Assembly: GCA_003001795.1 (NCBI GenBank)
Contig: PVNI01000006.1
Coordinates: 62,001-126,000, forward strand
Reading direction: 5' to 3'
Length of the DNA stretch: 64,000 nucleotides
From: Actinomadura viridilutea
GTDB lineage: Bacteria; Actinomycetota; Actinomycetes; Streptosporangiales; Streptosporangiaceae
Below the pieces are notes generated by a model that saw only the letters and a list, made by a program, of their open reading frames with translations, ran no database searches and had not been told where the DNA came from. Below are positions 46,433-58,745 of the stretch, piece by piece (within the stretch, counting starts at the first letter, position 1; each line of letters starts with the position of its first letter). Position numbers and translations under genes: made by a program.

Positions 46433-48136
46433 TCAGCGGATCTCCCAGACGCCGGGGAGGATGAGCGGCCCGGCGGCGGGCAGGCCCAGGCGGGCGGCGG
46501 CGCCGGCCAGCGGCCCCCAGCCGTCCAGGCGGGCGGCGGCGGCCGTGCGGTCCTCGCTGGACTCGGCCGGACGCAGCCGCTCCAGCGGCGACACGTGCGG
46601 GAACGTGCGCACCGGGGCGTCCTCGGGCAGGCCCGCCTTCTTGCGGGCCAGGTCCAGGGCGAGGTCGAGGCCGCCCAGCTCGTCCACCAGGCCGTGCTCC
46701 TTGGCGTCGGCGCCCGTCCACACCCGGCCGCGGGCCAGCTCGTGGACGCGTTCGCGGGACAGCCCGCGGCCCTCGGCCGCCTTGGCGGTGAAGACCTCGT
46801 AGATGCGGTCCAGGGAGGCGTTGACGCGCTCCCACTCCGAGTCGCTGAAGTCCTTGGTGGAGCTGAACATGCGGGCGTGCGCGCCCTCGGCGACGCTGCC
46901 CATGGCGATGCCGAGCCGGTCCAGCAGCCCGTTCACCACGGCCTTGCCGACGACCACCCCGATCGACCCGGTGATCGTGCCGGGCTGCGCCACGATCGTG
47001 TCGGCGGCCATGGAGACGTAGTAGCCGCCGGACGCGGCCACGTCGCCCATCGACACGATCACCGGCTTGCCCGCCTTGCGCGCCAGCACCACCTCGCGCC
47101 AGATCGCGTCGGAGGCCACCGCCGAGCCGCCGGGGCTGTTGACGCGGAACACGATCGCCTTGACCCGCTCGTCCTTGACCGCGGCGCGGAACGCCGCGCC
47201 GATCGTGTCCGACCCCATGGCCGCGCCCTGGCCGGGCAGCGGGCCGCCGCGCCCGCTGCGGCCCAGCCGGATCGGCCCCTGCCCGTTGATCAGCGCGACG
47301 ACGTCCTGCCGCCCCGGCTGCGGCAGCCGCCGCGCCAGGCTCTGCGCCCGGTTGTAGCGCGTCACGTACCGCAGCTGCGCCTGCGCGCCGACCTCGGCGC
47401 GCAGATCGGCGTACACCTCGTCGCGGTAGGCGAGCCGGTCGACCAGCCCCGCCTCCAGGGCCTCGTCGGCGAGCAGCGGGGCCCGGTCGATCAGGTCGCG
47501 GACCTTGTCCTGCGGCAGGCCGCGGGCGGCGGCGACCCCGGCGACGATCTGCTCGCCGATCGATTCGACCAGCCGCTCGGACGACTCGCGGTGCTCGGGC
47601 GTGTAGGCCTTCTCCATGAAGGTGTTGGCCATGGTCTTGTACTCGTGCCGCTTGGCGAAGCGCGGCTGGATCCCGGCCTTGTCCAGGGCCTCGGCCAGGA
47701 ACGGCTCCTCCATCGCCACGCCGGTCAGCCCCACCTCGCCGGTCGGCTGCAGGTAGATCCGGTCGAACGCGGTGGCCAGGTAGTACGGCACCGAGCCGCG
47801 GCCGCCCTCCCCGAACGTCTCGGCCCAGGCGACGGTGAGCTTGCCCGCCTCGCGCAGCGCGCGCACCGCGTCGCGCAGCTCCTGCGCCTTGGCCAGGCCG
47901 ATGCCGCCGGCCACCTTGACCACCAGGGCGCGGACCCGCTCGTCGCCGCGGGCGCGGCGCAGCCCGTCCAGCACGTCCCGCAGGTGAAGGCGGCGCATCG
48001 ACAGGACGGCGGTCAGGGGGTCCGCCGGGGCGGTCTCGACCAGCCCGTCGGTGAGGTCGAGCTCCAGGACCAGCGGTGCGACGCGCCGATCGCGCGCCTG
48101 CTTGACGAGGTTGACGACTGTGCCGGGATCCACCAT
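46433..48136 (-). CDS. sppA: signal peptide peptidase SppA, 67K type
   Basis: A 567-residue double-domain serine protease of the S49 family that clears cleaved signal peptides. The catalytic dyad is Lys167 in KRHEYKTMANT (first domain) and Ser369 in DVAASGGYYVSMA (second domain), with RVNSPGGSAVAS before it. No clear N-terminal membrane segment, unlike the E. coli enzyme, so it may be soluble or peripheral. ATG at 48136. Co-directional with the flavin reductase gene. Confidence 0.93.
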   Translation of the reverse strand: MVDPGTVVNLVKQARDRRVAPLVLELDLTDGLVETAPADPLTAVLSMRRLHLRDVLDGLRRARGDERVRALVVKVAGGIGLAKAQELRDAVRALREAGKLTVAWAETFGEGGRGSVPYYLATAFDRIYLQPTGEVGLTGVAMEEPFLAEALDKAGIQPRFAKRHEYKTMANTFMEKAYTPEHRESSERLVESIGEQIVAGVAAARGLPQDKVRDLIDRAPLLADEALEAGLVDRLAYRDEVYADLRAEVGAQAQLRYVTRYNRAQSLARRLPQPGRQDVVALINGQGPIRLGRSGRGGPLPGQGAAMGSDTIGAAFRAAVKDERVKAIVFRVNSPGGSAVASDAIWREVVLARKAGKPVIVSMGDVAASGGYYVSMAADTIVAQPGTITGSIGVVVGKAVVNGLLDRLGIAMGSVAEGAHARMFSSTKDFSDSEWERVNASLDRIYEVFTAKAAEGRGLSRERVHELARGRVWTGADAKEHGLVDELGGLDLALDLARKKAGLPEDAPVRTFPHVSPLERLRPAESSEDRTAAAARLDGWGPLAGAAARLGLPAAGPLILPGVWEIR

Positions 48137-48187
48137 GGGCCCAGCCTATGCGCTGACCTCCGCGCTCCGGCCCCGCTGAAGCCGATC

Positions 48188-48225
48188 GGCCGGACCGGGA
48201 CGGCTGGACGGCCGGACCGGGACGG
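48188..48225. repeat. two direct copies of a 16-base element between sppA and the NUDIX gene
   Basis: GGCCGGACCGGGACGG occurs at 48188-48203 and 48210-48225, spaced 22 bases (about two helical turns), directly before the NUDIX gene start. It could be a regulator site or a simple duplication. Confidence 0.55.
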
Positions 48226-48239
48226 ATATCGTCGCCATC

Positions 48240-49109
48240 ATGGGAGACGGCAACGGGTGGGCGCGCTGCGACCTCGGCCATGTGCACTGGGGGCGGTTCG
48301 GCGCCGCCGGATTGCTGCTTTTCCACCGCGACCCCGGCGACGGGCGGCTGCGCGTGCTGCTGCAGCAGCGGGCGTGGTGGTGCCCCGGCGCCGGGACGTG
48401 GGGCATGTTCGGCGGCGGACGGCACAGCCACGAGGACCCGGTGGCCGCCGCGCTGCGGGAGACCGCCGAGGAGTGCACGCTGGACGTGCGGGCCGTGCGC
48501 GTCCACGGCGTGCGCACCGACGACCACGGGTCCTGGGACTTCGCGTCCGTGATCGCCTCCGCGGACCGCCTGCTGGACGTGCGCCCCGCGTCGCTGGAGA
48601 CCCGCAAGGCCGCCTGGGTGCCGGTCGAGGAGGTGGGGAGCAGGCGGCTGTTCAAGCCGTTCGCCCGCACCTGGCCCCTGCTGAGCACGATGCTCACCCG
48701 GCTCGTCCTGGTGGTGGACGCGGCGAACGTCGTGGGCGCCCGCGCCGACGGCTGGTGGAGGGACCGCGCGGGCGCCAACGCCCGGCTGCGGGACGATCTC
48801 GCCGTGCTGCGCGAGGGGCTCACCGGCCTTCCCGACGGGGTGCTGCCCTACGAGCGCTGCTTCCCCGAGGTGGTGCTGGTGGTGGAGGGCGCCGCCCGCC
48901 GCGTCGCCGAGCAGCCCGGCGACGGGGTGCGCGTGGAGGCCGCGTCCGGCAGCGGCGACGACCACATCGTCGACCTGGTCACCGACCCGCAGCCCGACGC
49001 CACCTATCTCGTCGTCACCGCCGACCGCGAGCTGCGCGCCCGCTGCACCGCCGCCGGCGCCTCCGTCGCCGGCCCCCGCTGGCTCCTGTCCCGCCTGCCG
49101 CCCCGGTGA
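48240..49109 (+). CDS. NUDIX hydrolase fused to an NYN/PIN-like domain
   Basis: A 289-residue two-domain protein. Residues 15-150 are NUDIX: the box begins at Gly59 and runs through Glu65 to RETAEEC (73-79). Residues 153-289 look like an NYN nuclease domain: LVLVVDAANVVG (Asp160, Asn163), SGSGDDHIVDLV (Asp240, Asp241) and YLVVTADRELR (Asp262), the usual acidic set. The pairing suggests processing of a nucleotide-linked or capped RNA end, but this is inference. ATG at 48240. Confidence 0.8.
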   Translation: MGDGNGWARCDLGHVHWGRFGAAGLLLFHRDPGDGRLRVLLQQRAWWCPGAGTWGMFGGGRHSHEDPVAAALRETAEECTLDVRAVRVHGVRTDDHGSWDFASVIASADRLLDVRPASLETRKAAWVPVEEVGSRRLFKPFARTWPLLSTMLTRLVLVVDAANVVGARADGWWRDRAGANARLRDDLAVLREGLTGLPDGVLPYERCFPEVVLVVEGAARRVAEQPGDGVRVEAASGSGDDHIVDLVTDPQPDATYLVVTADRELRARCTAAGASVAGPRWLLSRLPPR

Positions 49110-49161
49110 ACGGGCGCGTGGGTCGACGGGCCCGCCGGCGCCCGGTCGACCTCCTCGATGA

Positions 49162-51429
49162 TCACTCTCCCCGCGGCGTCCCTTCGGGGACGAGCCACAG
49201 CGCGCCCAGGGGCGGGACGCGCAGCGCGGCCGAGCAGGGCTGGGCGTGCCAGGGCTGCTCGACGGCCTCCACGCGGCCCAGGTTGCCCACGCCGCTGCCG
49301 CCGTACTCGTAGGCGTCGGTGTTGACGACCTCGCGCCAGCCGCCCGCGATCGGCAGGCCGAGCCGGTAGTCCTCGTGCGGGACGCCCGAGAAGTTGATCA
49401 CGCACGCGACGACGGGCGGCCGCCCGCCGGAGGCGGCGTCGGCCAGGGCGTCCGGCGGCACCGCGTGGCGCAGGTACGACAGGCAGTTCCCGGTGGCGTC
49501 GTTGGCGTCGATCCAGCGGAACCCGTCGGGATCGTTGTCCAGCGTCCACAGGGCGGGCTGGTCGCGGTAGACGCGGTTGAGGTCGCGGACGAGCCGCTGC
49601 ACGCCCAGGTGGTCGGCGCCCTCGACGGCGTTGTCCAGCAGCCACCAGTCCAGCGCGCGCGACTCGGACCACTCGGCGCCCTGCCCGAACTCCCCGCCCA
49701 TGAACAGCAGCTGCTTGCCCGGGTGCGACCACATGTACGCCAGCAGCGCGCGCAGCCCCGCGAACTTCTGCCAGGTGTCGCCGGGCATCTTGCCGAGCAG
49801 CGACCCCTTGCCGTGCACCACCTCGTCGTGCGACAGCGGCAGCACGTAGTTCTCCGAGAACGCGTACACCATGGAGAAGGTGATGTCGCCGTGGTGGTAG
49901 CCGCGGAAGATCGGCTCGTGCCGGATGTACGTCAGCGTGTCGTGCATCCAGCCCATGTTCCACTTGAACCCGAACCCGAGGCCGCCGAGGTGGGTGGGGT
50001 GGGTGACGCCGGGCCAGGCCGTGGACTCCTCGGCGATCGTCATGACGCCGGGGTAGCGCTTGTAGACGGTGGCGTTCATCTCCTGCAGGAACGAGATGGC
50101 CTCCAGGTTCTCCCGGCCGCCGTAGACGTTGGGCGTCCACTCGCCCTCGCCCCGTGAGTAGTCCAGGTAGAGCATGGACGCCACCGCGTCCACCCGAAGG
50201 CCGTCGACGTGGAACTCCTCCATCCAGTAGCAGGCGTTCGCCACCAGGAAGTTGCGCACCTCGGCGCGGCCGTAGTCGAACACCAGGGTGCCCCAGTCGG
50301 GGTGTTCGCCCCGCCGGGGATCCGCGTGCTCGTACAGGGCCGTGCCGTCGAACCTCGCCAGCGCCCACTCGTCGCGGGGGAAGTGCGCGGGCACCCAGTC
50401 GACGATGACGCCGACGCCCGCCTGGTGCAGCCTGTCCACGAGGTGACGGAACTCGTCGGGGTCGCCGAAGCGCGCACTCGGCGCGTAGTACGACGTGACC
50501 TGGTACCCCCATGACGGGCCGTAGGGGTGCTCGGCCACCGGCATGAACTCCACGTGCGTGAAGCCCATCTCCGTGACGTAGGCGGTGAGCTCCTCAGCCA
50601 GCTCGCTGTAACTCAGGCCGGGCCGCCACGAGCCGAGGTGCACCTCGTACACGCTCATCGGCTCGTTCACCCAGGAGCGGTCCTTGCGGCGGGCCATCCA
50701 CTCGCCGTCGCCCCATTCATAGGACGAGGTGAACACGCGGGACCCGGTCGCCGGGGGATGCTCGGTCGCCCTTGCCATGGGGTCCGCCTTGGCGTGCCAC
50801 TGCCCGTCGGCGCCCAGGATCTCGTACTTGTAGACGGTGCCGTCGCCCACACCAGGGATGTACAGCTCCCACACCCCGGTCGAGCCGAGTGAGCGCATGG
50901 GGTGCGCGCGTCCGTCCCAGTGGTTGAAGTCCCCGATGACGCGCACGCCCCTGGCGTTGGGCGCCCACGCCGCGAAGGACGTGCCGGCGACCGGGCCGAA
51001 CGCCGAGGTGTAGGTGCGGACGCGCGCGCCCAGCGCCCGCCACAGCTCCTCGTGCCGCCCCTCGCCGATCAGATGCAGATCGAGTTCGCCGAGGGTGGGC
51101 AGGTGCCGGTACGGGTCGTCCTGGATCAGCTCGACGCCGTCGCGGTAGGTCACCGCCAGCCGGTAGTCGGGGACCGCCTGCGGCGCCTCGTCGTCCCTGC
51201 CGGACAGCGACGCCTCGGGCGGCAGCGTGACCGTGAAGACGCCCTCGTGGTGGTGGCGCATCCGGTACCGGGCGCCGTCGGGGAGGACGACCTCGACGCG
51301 TTCGGCCAGGGGGCGCAGCGCCCGCACGGTGACCCCGTCGCGCCAAGGATGCGCGCCGAGGACGCTGTGCGGATCATGATGGTCGCCGCCGACCAGCCTG
51401 TCGATCTCCGCGCGCGTCACCCGTGCCAT
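49162..51429 (-). CDS. glgB: 1,4-alpha-glucan branching enzyme
   Basis: A 755-residue GH13 branching enzyme. N-terminal carbohydrate-binding region ([12 protein letters not shown], then [20 protein letters not shown]), catalytic barrel with [18 protein letters not shown] (nucleophile Asp), the acid in [10 protein letters not shown] and [14 protein letters not shown] at 51429 (MARVTRAEI) with GGAGGAGG upstream is preferred over a frame extending to 51687. In GlgE-pathway organisms it branches the glucan built by GlgE. It is separated from mak by the small gene and gntR. Confidence 0.96.
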   Translation of the reverse strand: MARVTRAEIDRLVGGDHHDPHSVLGAHPWRDGVTVRALRPLAERVEVVLPDGARYRMRHHHEGVFTVTLPPEASLSGRDDEAPQAVPDYRLAVTYRDGVELIQDDPYRHLPTLGELDLHLIGEGRHEELWRALGARVRTYTSAFGPVAGTSFAAWAPNARGVRVIGDFNHWDGRAHPMRSLGSTGVWELYIPGVGDGTVYKYEILGADGQWHAKADPMARATEHPPATGSRVFTSSYEWGDGEWMARRKDRSWVNEPMSVYEVHLGSWRPGLSYSELAEELTAYVTEMGFTHVEFMPVAEHPYGPSWGYQVTSYYAPSARFGDPDEFRHLVDRLHQAGVGVIVDWVPAHFPRDEWALARFDGTALYEHADPRRGEHPDWGTLVFDYGRAEVRNFLVANACYWMEEFHVDGLRVDAVASMLYLDYSRGEGEWTPNVYGGRENLEAISFLQEMNATVYKRYPGVMTIAEESTAWPGVTHPTHLGGLGFGFKWNMGWMHDTLTYIRHEPIFRGYHHGDITFSMVYAFSENYVLPLSHDEVVHGKGSLLGKMPGDTWQKFAGLRALLAYMWSHPGKQLLFMGGEFGQGAEWSESRALDWWLLDNAVEGADHLGVQRLVRDLNRVYRDQPALWTLDNDPDGFRWIDANDATGNCLSYLRHAVPPDALADAASGGRPPVVACVINFSGVPHEDYRLGLPIAGGWREVVNTDAYEYGGSGVGNLGRVEAVEQPWHAQPCSAALRVPPLGALWLVPEGTPRGE

Positions 51430-51758
51430 GGGCTCAGGGCCTCCTCCGTGCAGGGTCGTCCACACCGTAGGACTGCCCCCGAGGCGGCGTCCTTCACCCG
51501 CCGATTGCACTCCGTCCGCCGACGGCGAGGTCGGCGGCCGAAAAAGGACGGCCGCGTGTGCGACCGCACGGCGGCACACCTGTTCGTTGGGGGTCGCGCC
51601 GATGTGGTCATGTGCCGACCGTGCGGTCACGTCCGTCCGCCCCCGGTGACGGCCGCACGTCGGCCCCGGCCCGACGGCCGCGGTCACGGATCACCGGAGG
51701 GCCGCGTCCCCGACATAACTTCGGCGACAGAAGTATCTGTCGCCACGGTCGGTTCCGC
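51430..51758. other. 329-base region without a gene, upstream of glgB
   Basis: Holds the probable glgB promoter (minus strand), an imperfect inverted repeat at about 51621-51658 (GTGCGGTCAC against a GTGAC...CCGCAC arm), and the hairpin at 51723-51744. No convincing coding sequence. Confidence 0.6.
51723..51744 (-). terminator. hairpin after the 72-residue gene
   Basis: GGCGACAG and CTGTCGCC, perfect 8-base stem with a 6-base AT-rich loop, 15 bases past the stop of the small minus-strand gene. Confidence 0.6.
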
Positions 51759-51977
51759 TCAGATCTCCCCGGGGTCCCGGTGCGACTGGTCGCGCAGCAG
51801 TCGGCGGAGGCCGTCCGGGTCGTCGGCCGCCACCGTCATCGCGTATCCCGCCTGCAGCTGGGCGTCGGTGAGGTCGCCGCTGCGCGTGGCGTACCAGCGC
51901 CCCGCGTCGCTGCGCCAGACCAGCCATCCGGGAAATTCCGCCTCAATGGCCGCCTTCAGCTCATCGAAGTCGCCCAT
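51759..51977 (-). CDS. hypothetical protein, 72 residues
   Basis: A small acidic protein: an N-terminal helix FDELKAAIEAEFPGW, a WRSDAGRWYATRSGDL strand pair and a helical C-terminus. I do not recognise a family by function. ATG at 51977 with AAGGA upstream is preferred to the TTG before it. Divergent from a GntR regulator, a pairing I would expect to be regulatory: the regulator may control this gene through the TGTATACA site between them. Confidence 0.75.
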   Translation of the reverse strand: MGDFDELKAAIEAEFPGWLVWRSDAGRWYATRSGDLTDAQLQAGYAMTVAADDPDGLRRLLRDQSHRDPGEI

Positions 51978-52008
51978 CAAGGTCGTCCTTTCCCCAGGAG
52001 TGATGTTC

Positions 52009-52016
52009 TGTATACA
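52009..52016. promoter_or_regulatory. TGTATACA palindrome in the divergent promoter of the small gene and gntR
   Basis: TGTATACA, AT-rich in a GC-rich setting, lies 32 bases before the small gene. On the minus strand a TTGACA hexamer lies upstream of it. Suits a GntR/HutC-type operator overlapping a promoter. Confidence 0.5.
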
Positions 52017-52179
52017 AAAGTCTACTCAGCAGAAGAGGTGTCAAGCTGTGCGTAAGCGGACCGTCTCCCTGCGGATAGCGGGGAGGGGCGGGGCGGCCGG
52101 GCCGCGACCGGCCGGGACTCCGGCGCGCCCGCCGTGCGCGGCGGTCGGCGGCGGGCTCGGATGAGGAGAGGTGATAGCG

Positions 52180-52953
52180 GTGCCGGACCGTCCGGCCTAC
52201 CTCCGGATAGCCGACACCCTGCGCGACCGGATCCGGGACGGCGGCTACCCGCCGGGGTCGAGGCTGCCGACGATCGCGCAGCTGCGCGCCGCGCACGGCG
52301 TCTCGGAGATCGTGGTCCGCCAGGCGATCGCCCTGCTGCGGGGCGAGGGGCTGGTCGAGACCCGGCGGGGCGGCGGCACCGTCGTGCGCGCGCGGCCCCG
52401 GGTGCGCCGGGTCGCCATGGACCGCTACCGCGCGGTCGCCCGCGTGCCGGCCGGCCCGGCGGCCGGGCCGCCCACGACGACCTTCACCCACGACCAGCGC
52501 ATCGGCTGGGACGAGTACCGCCTGGACCGGCGGTTCGCCCGCACCCGCGCCGACCCCGAGCTGGCGGGGCTGTTCGAGCTGCCGGTCGGCACCGAGCTGC
52601 TGCGCCGCCGCTTCGTGTTCTACGCCCGCGAGGAGCCGCAGCAGATCTCGGTGAACTACCTGCCGTGGGACCTGGTGGGCGGCACCCCCGTCGCCGACCC
52701 CGACCGCGAGCCGTGGCCCGGCGGCACCCTGGCCCAGCTCAGCTACCTCGGGCATCCGCCGACGCGGGTGGAGGAGGCGGTGCGGGCCCGCATGCCCACG
52801 CCGGAGGAGACCGAGACGCTGCGCATGGCCGCCGGGGTCCCCGTGGTGGCCATCACCCGGCGGATGCTGTCGGGGCCGCAGGTCATGGAGGTGTGCCGCG
52901 ACATCGTCATCCCGGCCGACCGGGTCGTCCTCGACTACGCCATCGACCTTTAG
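52180..52953 (+). CDS. GntR-family regulator, HutC/UTRA type
   Basis: A regulator of about 257 residues. Winged helix: YLRIADTLRDRIRDGGYPPG, then LPTIAQLRAAHGVSEIVVRQ and LVETRRGGGTVV; the C-terminal UTRA domain has LPVGTELLRRRFVFY and VVAITRRMLSG. GTG at 52180 gives the better spacing from GAGAGG; GTG at 52171 is also possible. Placed inside the glucan-trehalose cluster but oriented against it, so control of glg genes is possible, not shown. Confidence 0.88.
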   Translation: MPDRPAYLRIADTLRDRIRDGGYPPGSRLPTIAQLRAAHGVSEIVVRQAIALLRGEGLVETRRGGGTVVRARPRVRRVAMDRYRAVARVPAGPAAGPPTTTFTHDQRIGWDEYRLDRRFARTRADPELAGLFELPVGTELLRRRFVFYAREEPQQISVNYLPWDLVGGTPVADPDREPWPGGTLAQLSYLGHPPTRVEEAVRARMPTPEETETLRMAAGVPVVAITRRMLSGPQVMEVCRDIVIPADRVVLDYAIDL

Positions 52954-52954
52954 C

Positions 52955-52981
52955 GCGCCGCCGCGCCGTCACGGGCGGCGC
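52955..52981. terminator. hairpin between gntR and mak
   Basis: GCGCCGCC (52955-52962) and GGCGGCGC (52974-52981), two bases after the gntR stop and before the convergent mak stop. A second imperfect stem follows. Confidence 0.55.
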
Positions 52982-53026
52982 ACCCGCGGGACGCCGCCGA
53001 CGTGCAGGCCGTGCAGGGCGTCGGCG

Positions 53027-54531
53027 TCAGGGCGCCAGGTGCGACAGCGAGCGCAGCGGCACCGGCAGCCAGGACGGGCGGTTGCGCGCCTCGTAGTTGA
53101 TCTCGTACACCGCCTTGTCGAACTCGAACGCCCGCATCAGCACCGGGTGCGCCTTCGGATCCGGGCCGCCCGCGGCCGCGTAGCCCCGGCAGAACGCCTC
53201 CCGGTTGCGCGCCGCCCACGTGTGCGCCCGCGTCTCCAGCCTGACCGCGGTGTCCGAGGGCAGGCTCTGGTCGGCGATCAGGAACCGCGCCGCGTACTCG
53301 AAGGACCGCAGCATCCCCGCCACGTCGCGCAGCGGGTGGGCGAGGGCGCGCCGCTCGCCGGGCGGGCGGGCCGGCTCGCCCTCGAAGTCCAGCACGACCC
53401 AGCCGGTGTCGGTGCGCATCACCTGGCCCAGGTGGTAGTCGCCGTGCACGCGCTGGAACGTCAGCGGCGCGTCCGACCGCGCCAGCGCGTCGAACGCGTC
53501 CCGGATCGCGGTCTCGTACATGGCCAGCGCGGGGACGGCCTCGATCGCCTCGTCGAGCTGCCGGTGCATGTGCGCGGCCATCTGGCGCGCGTGCCGCGCC
53601 GGCACCTCGGTCACGCCGAACGCGGCGGCCAGATCGCGGTGGACGGCCGCGGTGGCGCCGCCGAGCCGCTCGGCCTCGGCGGCGAAGTCGCCGCCGGCGG
53701 CGGCCGCGTCCTCGTCGGTCGACGGGGCGGCGTCGCACACCGTGGGAGCGTAGGCGAACCAGTCGCGCACGCTGGTGATCGCCATGTGCCAGCCGTCGGT
53801 GCCGCTGCGCAGGAACCGCGACATCATCGCCAGCGTGGCCGGCTCCGCGGCGCCCGGCTCGTCCGCCGCCGGTCCGGCGGCCAGGGCGGGCGCGGCGGCC
53901 GGGTCGAGGTCGATCCAGCCGCACACCCCGGGCACGTGCGGGCAGCCCGCCCGCGTCAGGGCCAGGTTGACCTCCAGGTCCGGGTTGAGGCCCGGCGACA
54001 GCCGCCGGAACAGCTTGCAGATGTAGACGTCGCCGAAGATCAGCGAGGTGTTGCTCTGCTCGGCGGAGCTCGGCACGCTCTCCAGCCCCGTCTCCACCTC
54101 GGCGCCGAGCGCCCGGTGGAACCGCAGCGGGCCGACGGTCGCCTCGGCCGCCATGTTGTCCAGCAGCACCCGGGTCAGCTCGACGTCGTGCACCGCGTCG
54201 TACACGTGGGCCGACGCCGGATGGCCCGCGTCGTCGGCGAATCCGGCGGCGAAGTTGCCGATCTCCCCGTAGTGCAGCCGCTCCGGGAGCTCGCGCCGGA
54301 CCCCGAGCAGCAGCTGGTAGTGGTCCCAGCCTTCGCTCTGCCGCACCGCGGCGATCACGTGGTGCAGCTCCGGCTCGTCCAGGGCGCCGCCCGTCGGCGG
54401 GCCGCGGTGCAGCTCGGTGGCGGCGCCGATGGCGATCTCGCCGATGGCGCGGTCCTTGCCGGCGAACCACCGCTGCCGCGGCAGCCAGCCCGCCAGCAGG
54501 TCGGCCAGCACGTCGTCGGGCGGTCGCATGG

Positions 54532-54535
<4 letters not shown>
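53027..54535 (-). CDS. mak: maltokinase
   Basis: A 502-residue kinase (Pep2/Mak) phosphorylating maltose to maltose 1-phosphate, the precursor for GlgE. Seen are [15 protein letters not shown] near the N-terminus, the Lys of [14 protein letters not shown], the catalytic loop [13 protein letters not shown] and the metal-binding [15 protein letters not shown] at 54535 overlaps the treS stop (GTGA); ATG at 54529 is the alternative. The strain keeps mak and treS as separate genes, unlike organisms with a TreS-Mak fusion. Confidence 0.95.
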
Positions 54536-56552
<2,017 letters not shown>

Positions 56553-56556
<4 letters not shown>

Positions 56557-58745
56557 CTGTCGTCTCTCCGGAGCGTGAAGATGTGGGCCGGCTGGATGTG
56601 CGGGTCGAGACGCACGTAGTCGGCCCGCCGCCAGGTGTAGGACTCGCCCGACAGCTCGTCGGTCACCACGAACTCGGCGTCGGGGTCAAGGCCCAGCGCG
56701 GCCAGGTCGAGATGGACGGTCGCCTCGCGCACCATGTGCGGGTTGAGGTTCACCACGGCCAGCACGACGTCGTCGAGCGCGACCACCGACTCCCCGTCGT
56801 CGGCGTGCGCGTCGGCCGTCGGCACCGCCGCGGTCACGCGTTTGGAGAAGCAGAGCAGCTCGGGCTGGTCGACGTGGTGGAAGCGCAGGTTGCGCAGCCG
56901 GTGCAGCGCCGGATGCGCGCGCCGGAACGCGTTCAGCCGGGTGATCAGCGGGGCGATGCTGCGGCCCTCGCGCTCGGCGGCCTCCCAGTCGCGCGGCCGG
57001 TACTGGTACTTCTCCGAGTCGCGGTACTCCTCGCTGCCGGGCCGCACCGGCACGTTCTCGATCAGCTCGTAGCCGGAGTACATGCCCCAGGTCGGCGACA
57101 GCAGCGCGGCCAGGATCGCGCGGATCTCGAACGCGGGCCGCCCGCCGTGCACCAGGTACTCGTTGAGGATGTCGGGCGTGTTGACGAACACGTTCGGCCG
57201 CATGTACGCCGCCGCGTCCCCGCTCAGCTCCCGGAAGTACTCCTCCAGTTCCCACTGGGAGTTCTTCCAGGTGAAGTAGGTGTAGGACTGGTGGAAGCCG
57301 ATCTTGGCGAGGGCGTGCATCATGGCCGGGCGGGTGAACGCCTCGGCCAGGAAGATCACGTCGGGGTCGTCGCGGTCGATCTCGGCGAGCAGCCGCTCCC
57401 AGAACGGCACCGGCTTGGTGTGCGGGTTGTCCACGCGGAAGATCCGCACGCCGTGGTCCATCCAGTGCCGGACGACGCGCAGCACCTCCCGGTAGATGCC
57501 CTCGGGGTCGTTGTCGAAGTTCAGGGGATAGATGTCCTGGTACTTCTTCGGCGGGTTCTCGGCGTAGGCGATGCTGCCGTCGGCGCGCGCGGTGAACCAT
57601 TCGGGATGCTCGCGCACCCAGGGGTGGTCGGGCGAGCACTGCAGCGCCAGGTCGAGCGCCACCTCGAGGCCGAGGTCGCCGGCGTAGCGGACGAACGCGT
57701 CGAAGTCGTCGATCGTGCCGAGGTCGGGGTGGACGGCGTCGTGCCCGCCCTCCTCCGAGCCGATCGCCCAGGGCGAGCCCGGGTCGTACGGCCCGGCCTC
57801 CAGCGTGTTGTTGGGGCCTTTCCGGAAGGTCCGCCCGATGGGGTGGACGGGCGGCAGGTACACCACGTCGAAGCCCATGTCGGCGATCGCGGGGAGCCGC
57901 TTCATGGCGGTGCGGAACGTTCCCGACGTCGGCCCGCGCCGTCCCATGGGGTCGTAGGACGCCCCCTCCGACCGCGGGAAGAACTCGTACCACGCCCCGG
58001 TGAGCGCCCGCTCGCGATGCACCGTCAGCGGGAACCACTCGGTGACGGTGAGCAGCTCGCGCAGCGGATGGCGGTCGAGCAGGTCCCGCACGTCCGGCGC
58101 GATCGCCGCCTCCAGCCGCCGCGTCGGCGCCACGGTGCGGTCGGCCAGCGTGCGGGCCAGCCGGGCGAACGCGGGACGGTCCTTGCCCGGCAGCCCGTCG
58201 GCGGCCCGTTCGAACAGCCGCGCCCCCTCGAGGAGCATCAGCTCCACGTCCTGCCCGCGCGGCACCTTGATCTCCGCGTCGTGCCGCCAGTGCGCGATGG
58301 GGTCGCCCCACGCCTCGACCCGGAAGTGCCAGTGCCCGGTCTCGGTCGGTGTCACCTCGGCGCCCATCCGGTCGGTGCCGGGGGCCAGTTCGGCCATGCG
58401 GACCGGCGGCTGCACCCGGCCGCCGGGGTCGCGCAGCACCGCCTCGGCGCCGAGCATCTCGTGCCCTTCGCGGAACACGGTCGCGGTGATCTGGAACGTT
58501 TCGCCGACGACCGCCTTGGCGGGCCAGCGGCCGCAGCCCACCACCGGTTCGACGTCCAGGATCGGAATGCGTCCGATGCGCGGCGCGTCCCCTCGGGCGG
58601 ACGCTTCCGCCCCTGATCTGGCGGACCCAGCGTCGGACCCAGCGTCGGACCCAGCGTCGGACACAGCGTCGGACACAGCGTCGGATACAGCGTCGGATAC
58701 AGCGTCGGATACAGCGTCGGGGACCGCGTGGTCGGGACGTCGCAT
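56553..58745 (-). CDS. glgE: alpha-1,4-glucan:maltose-1-phosphate maltosyltransferase
   Basis: A 730-residue GH13 enzyme extending glucan with maltosyl units from maltose 1-phosphate. It shows [20 protein letters not shown] at the start of the conserved part, [36 protein letters not shown] (nucleophile Asp), [11 protein letters not shown] (acid Glu) and [12 protein letters not shown]. Residues 9-40 are a SDAV/SDAG repeat from tandem DNA units. ATG at 58745. First gene of the glgE-treS-mak operon, with 4-base overlaps throughout. Confidence 0.96.
58623..58718 (-). repeat. eight 12-base repeats at the glgE N-terminus
   Basis: On the plus strand: GGACCCAGCGTC three times, GGACACAGCGTC twice, GGATACAGCGTC three times, without interruption. 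They encode SDAG then SDAV units. The block order suggests stepwise duplication. Confidence 0.95.

Noticed and set aside
51430-51687. N-terminal extension of glgB by 86 codons
   Set aside because: The ATG at 51429 has an excellent ribosome site and begins the conserved sequence; the extension is low complexity.
58623-58718. CRISPR-like array
   Set aside because: Units are 12 bases with no spacers and lie in frame within glgE.
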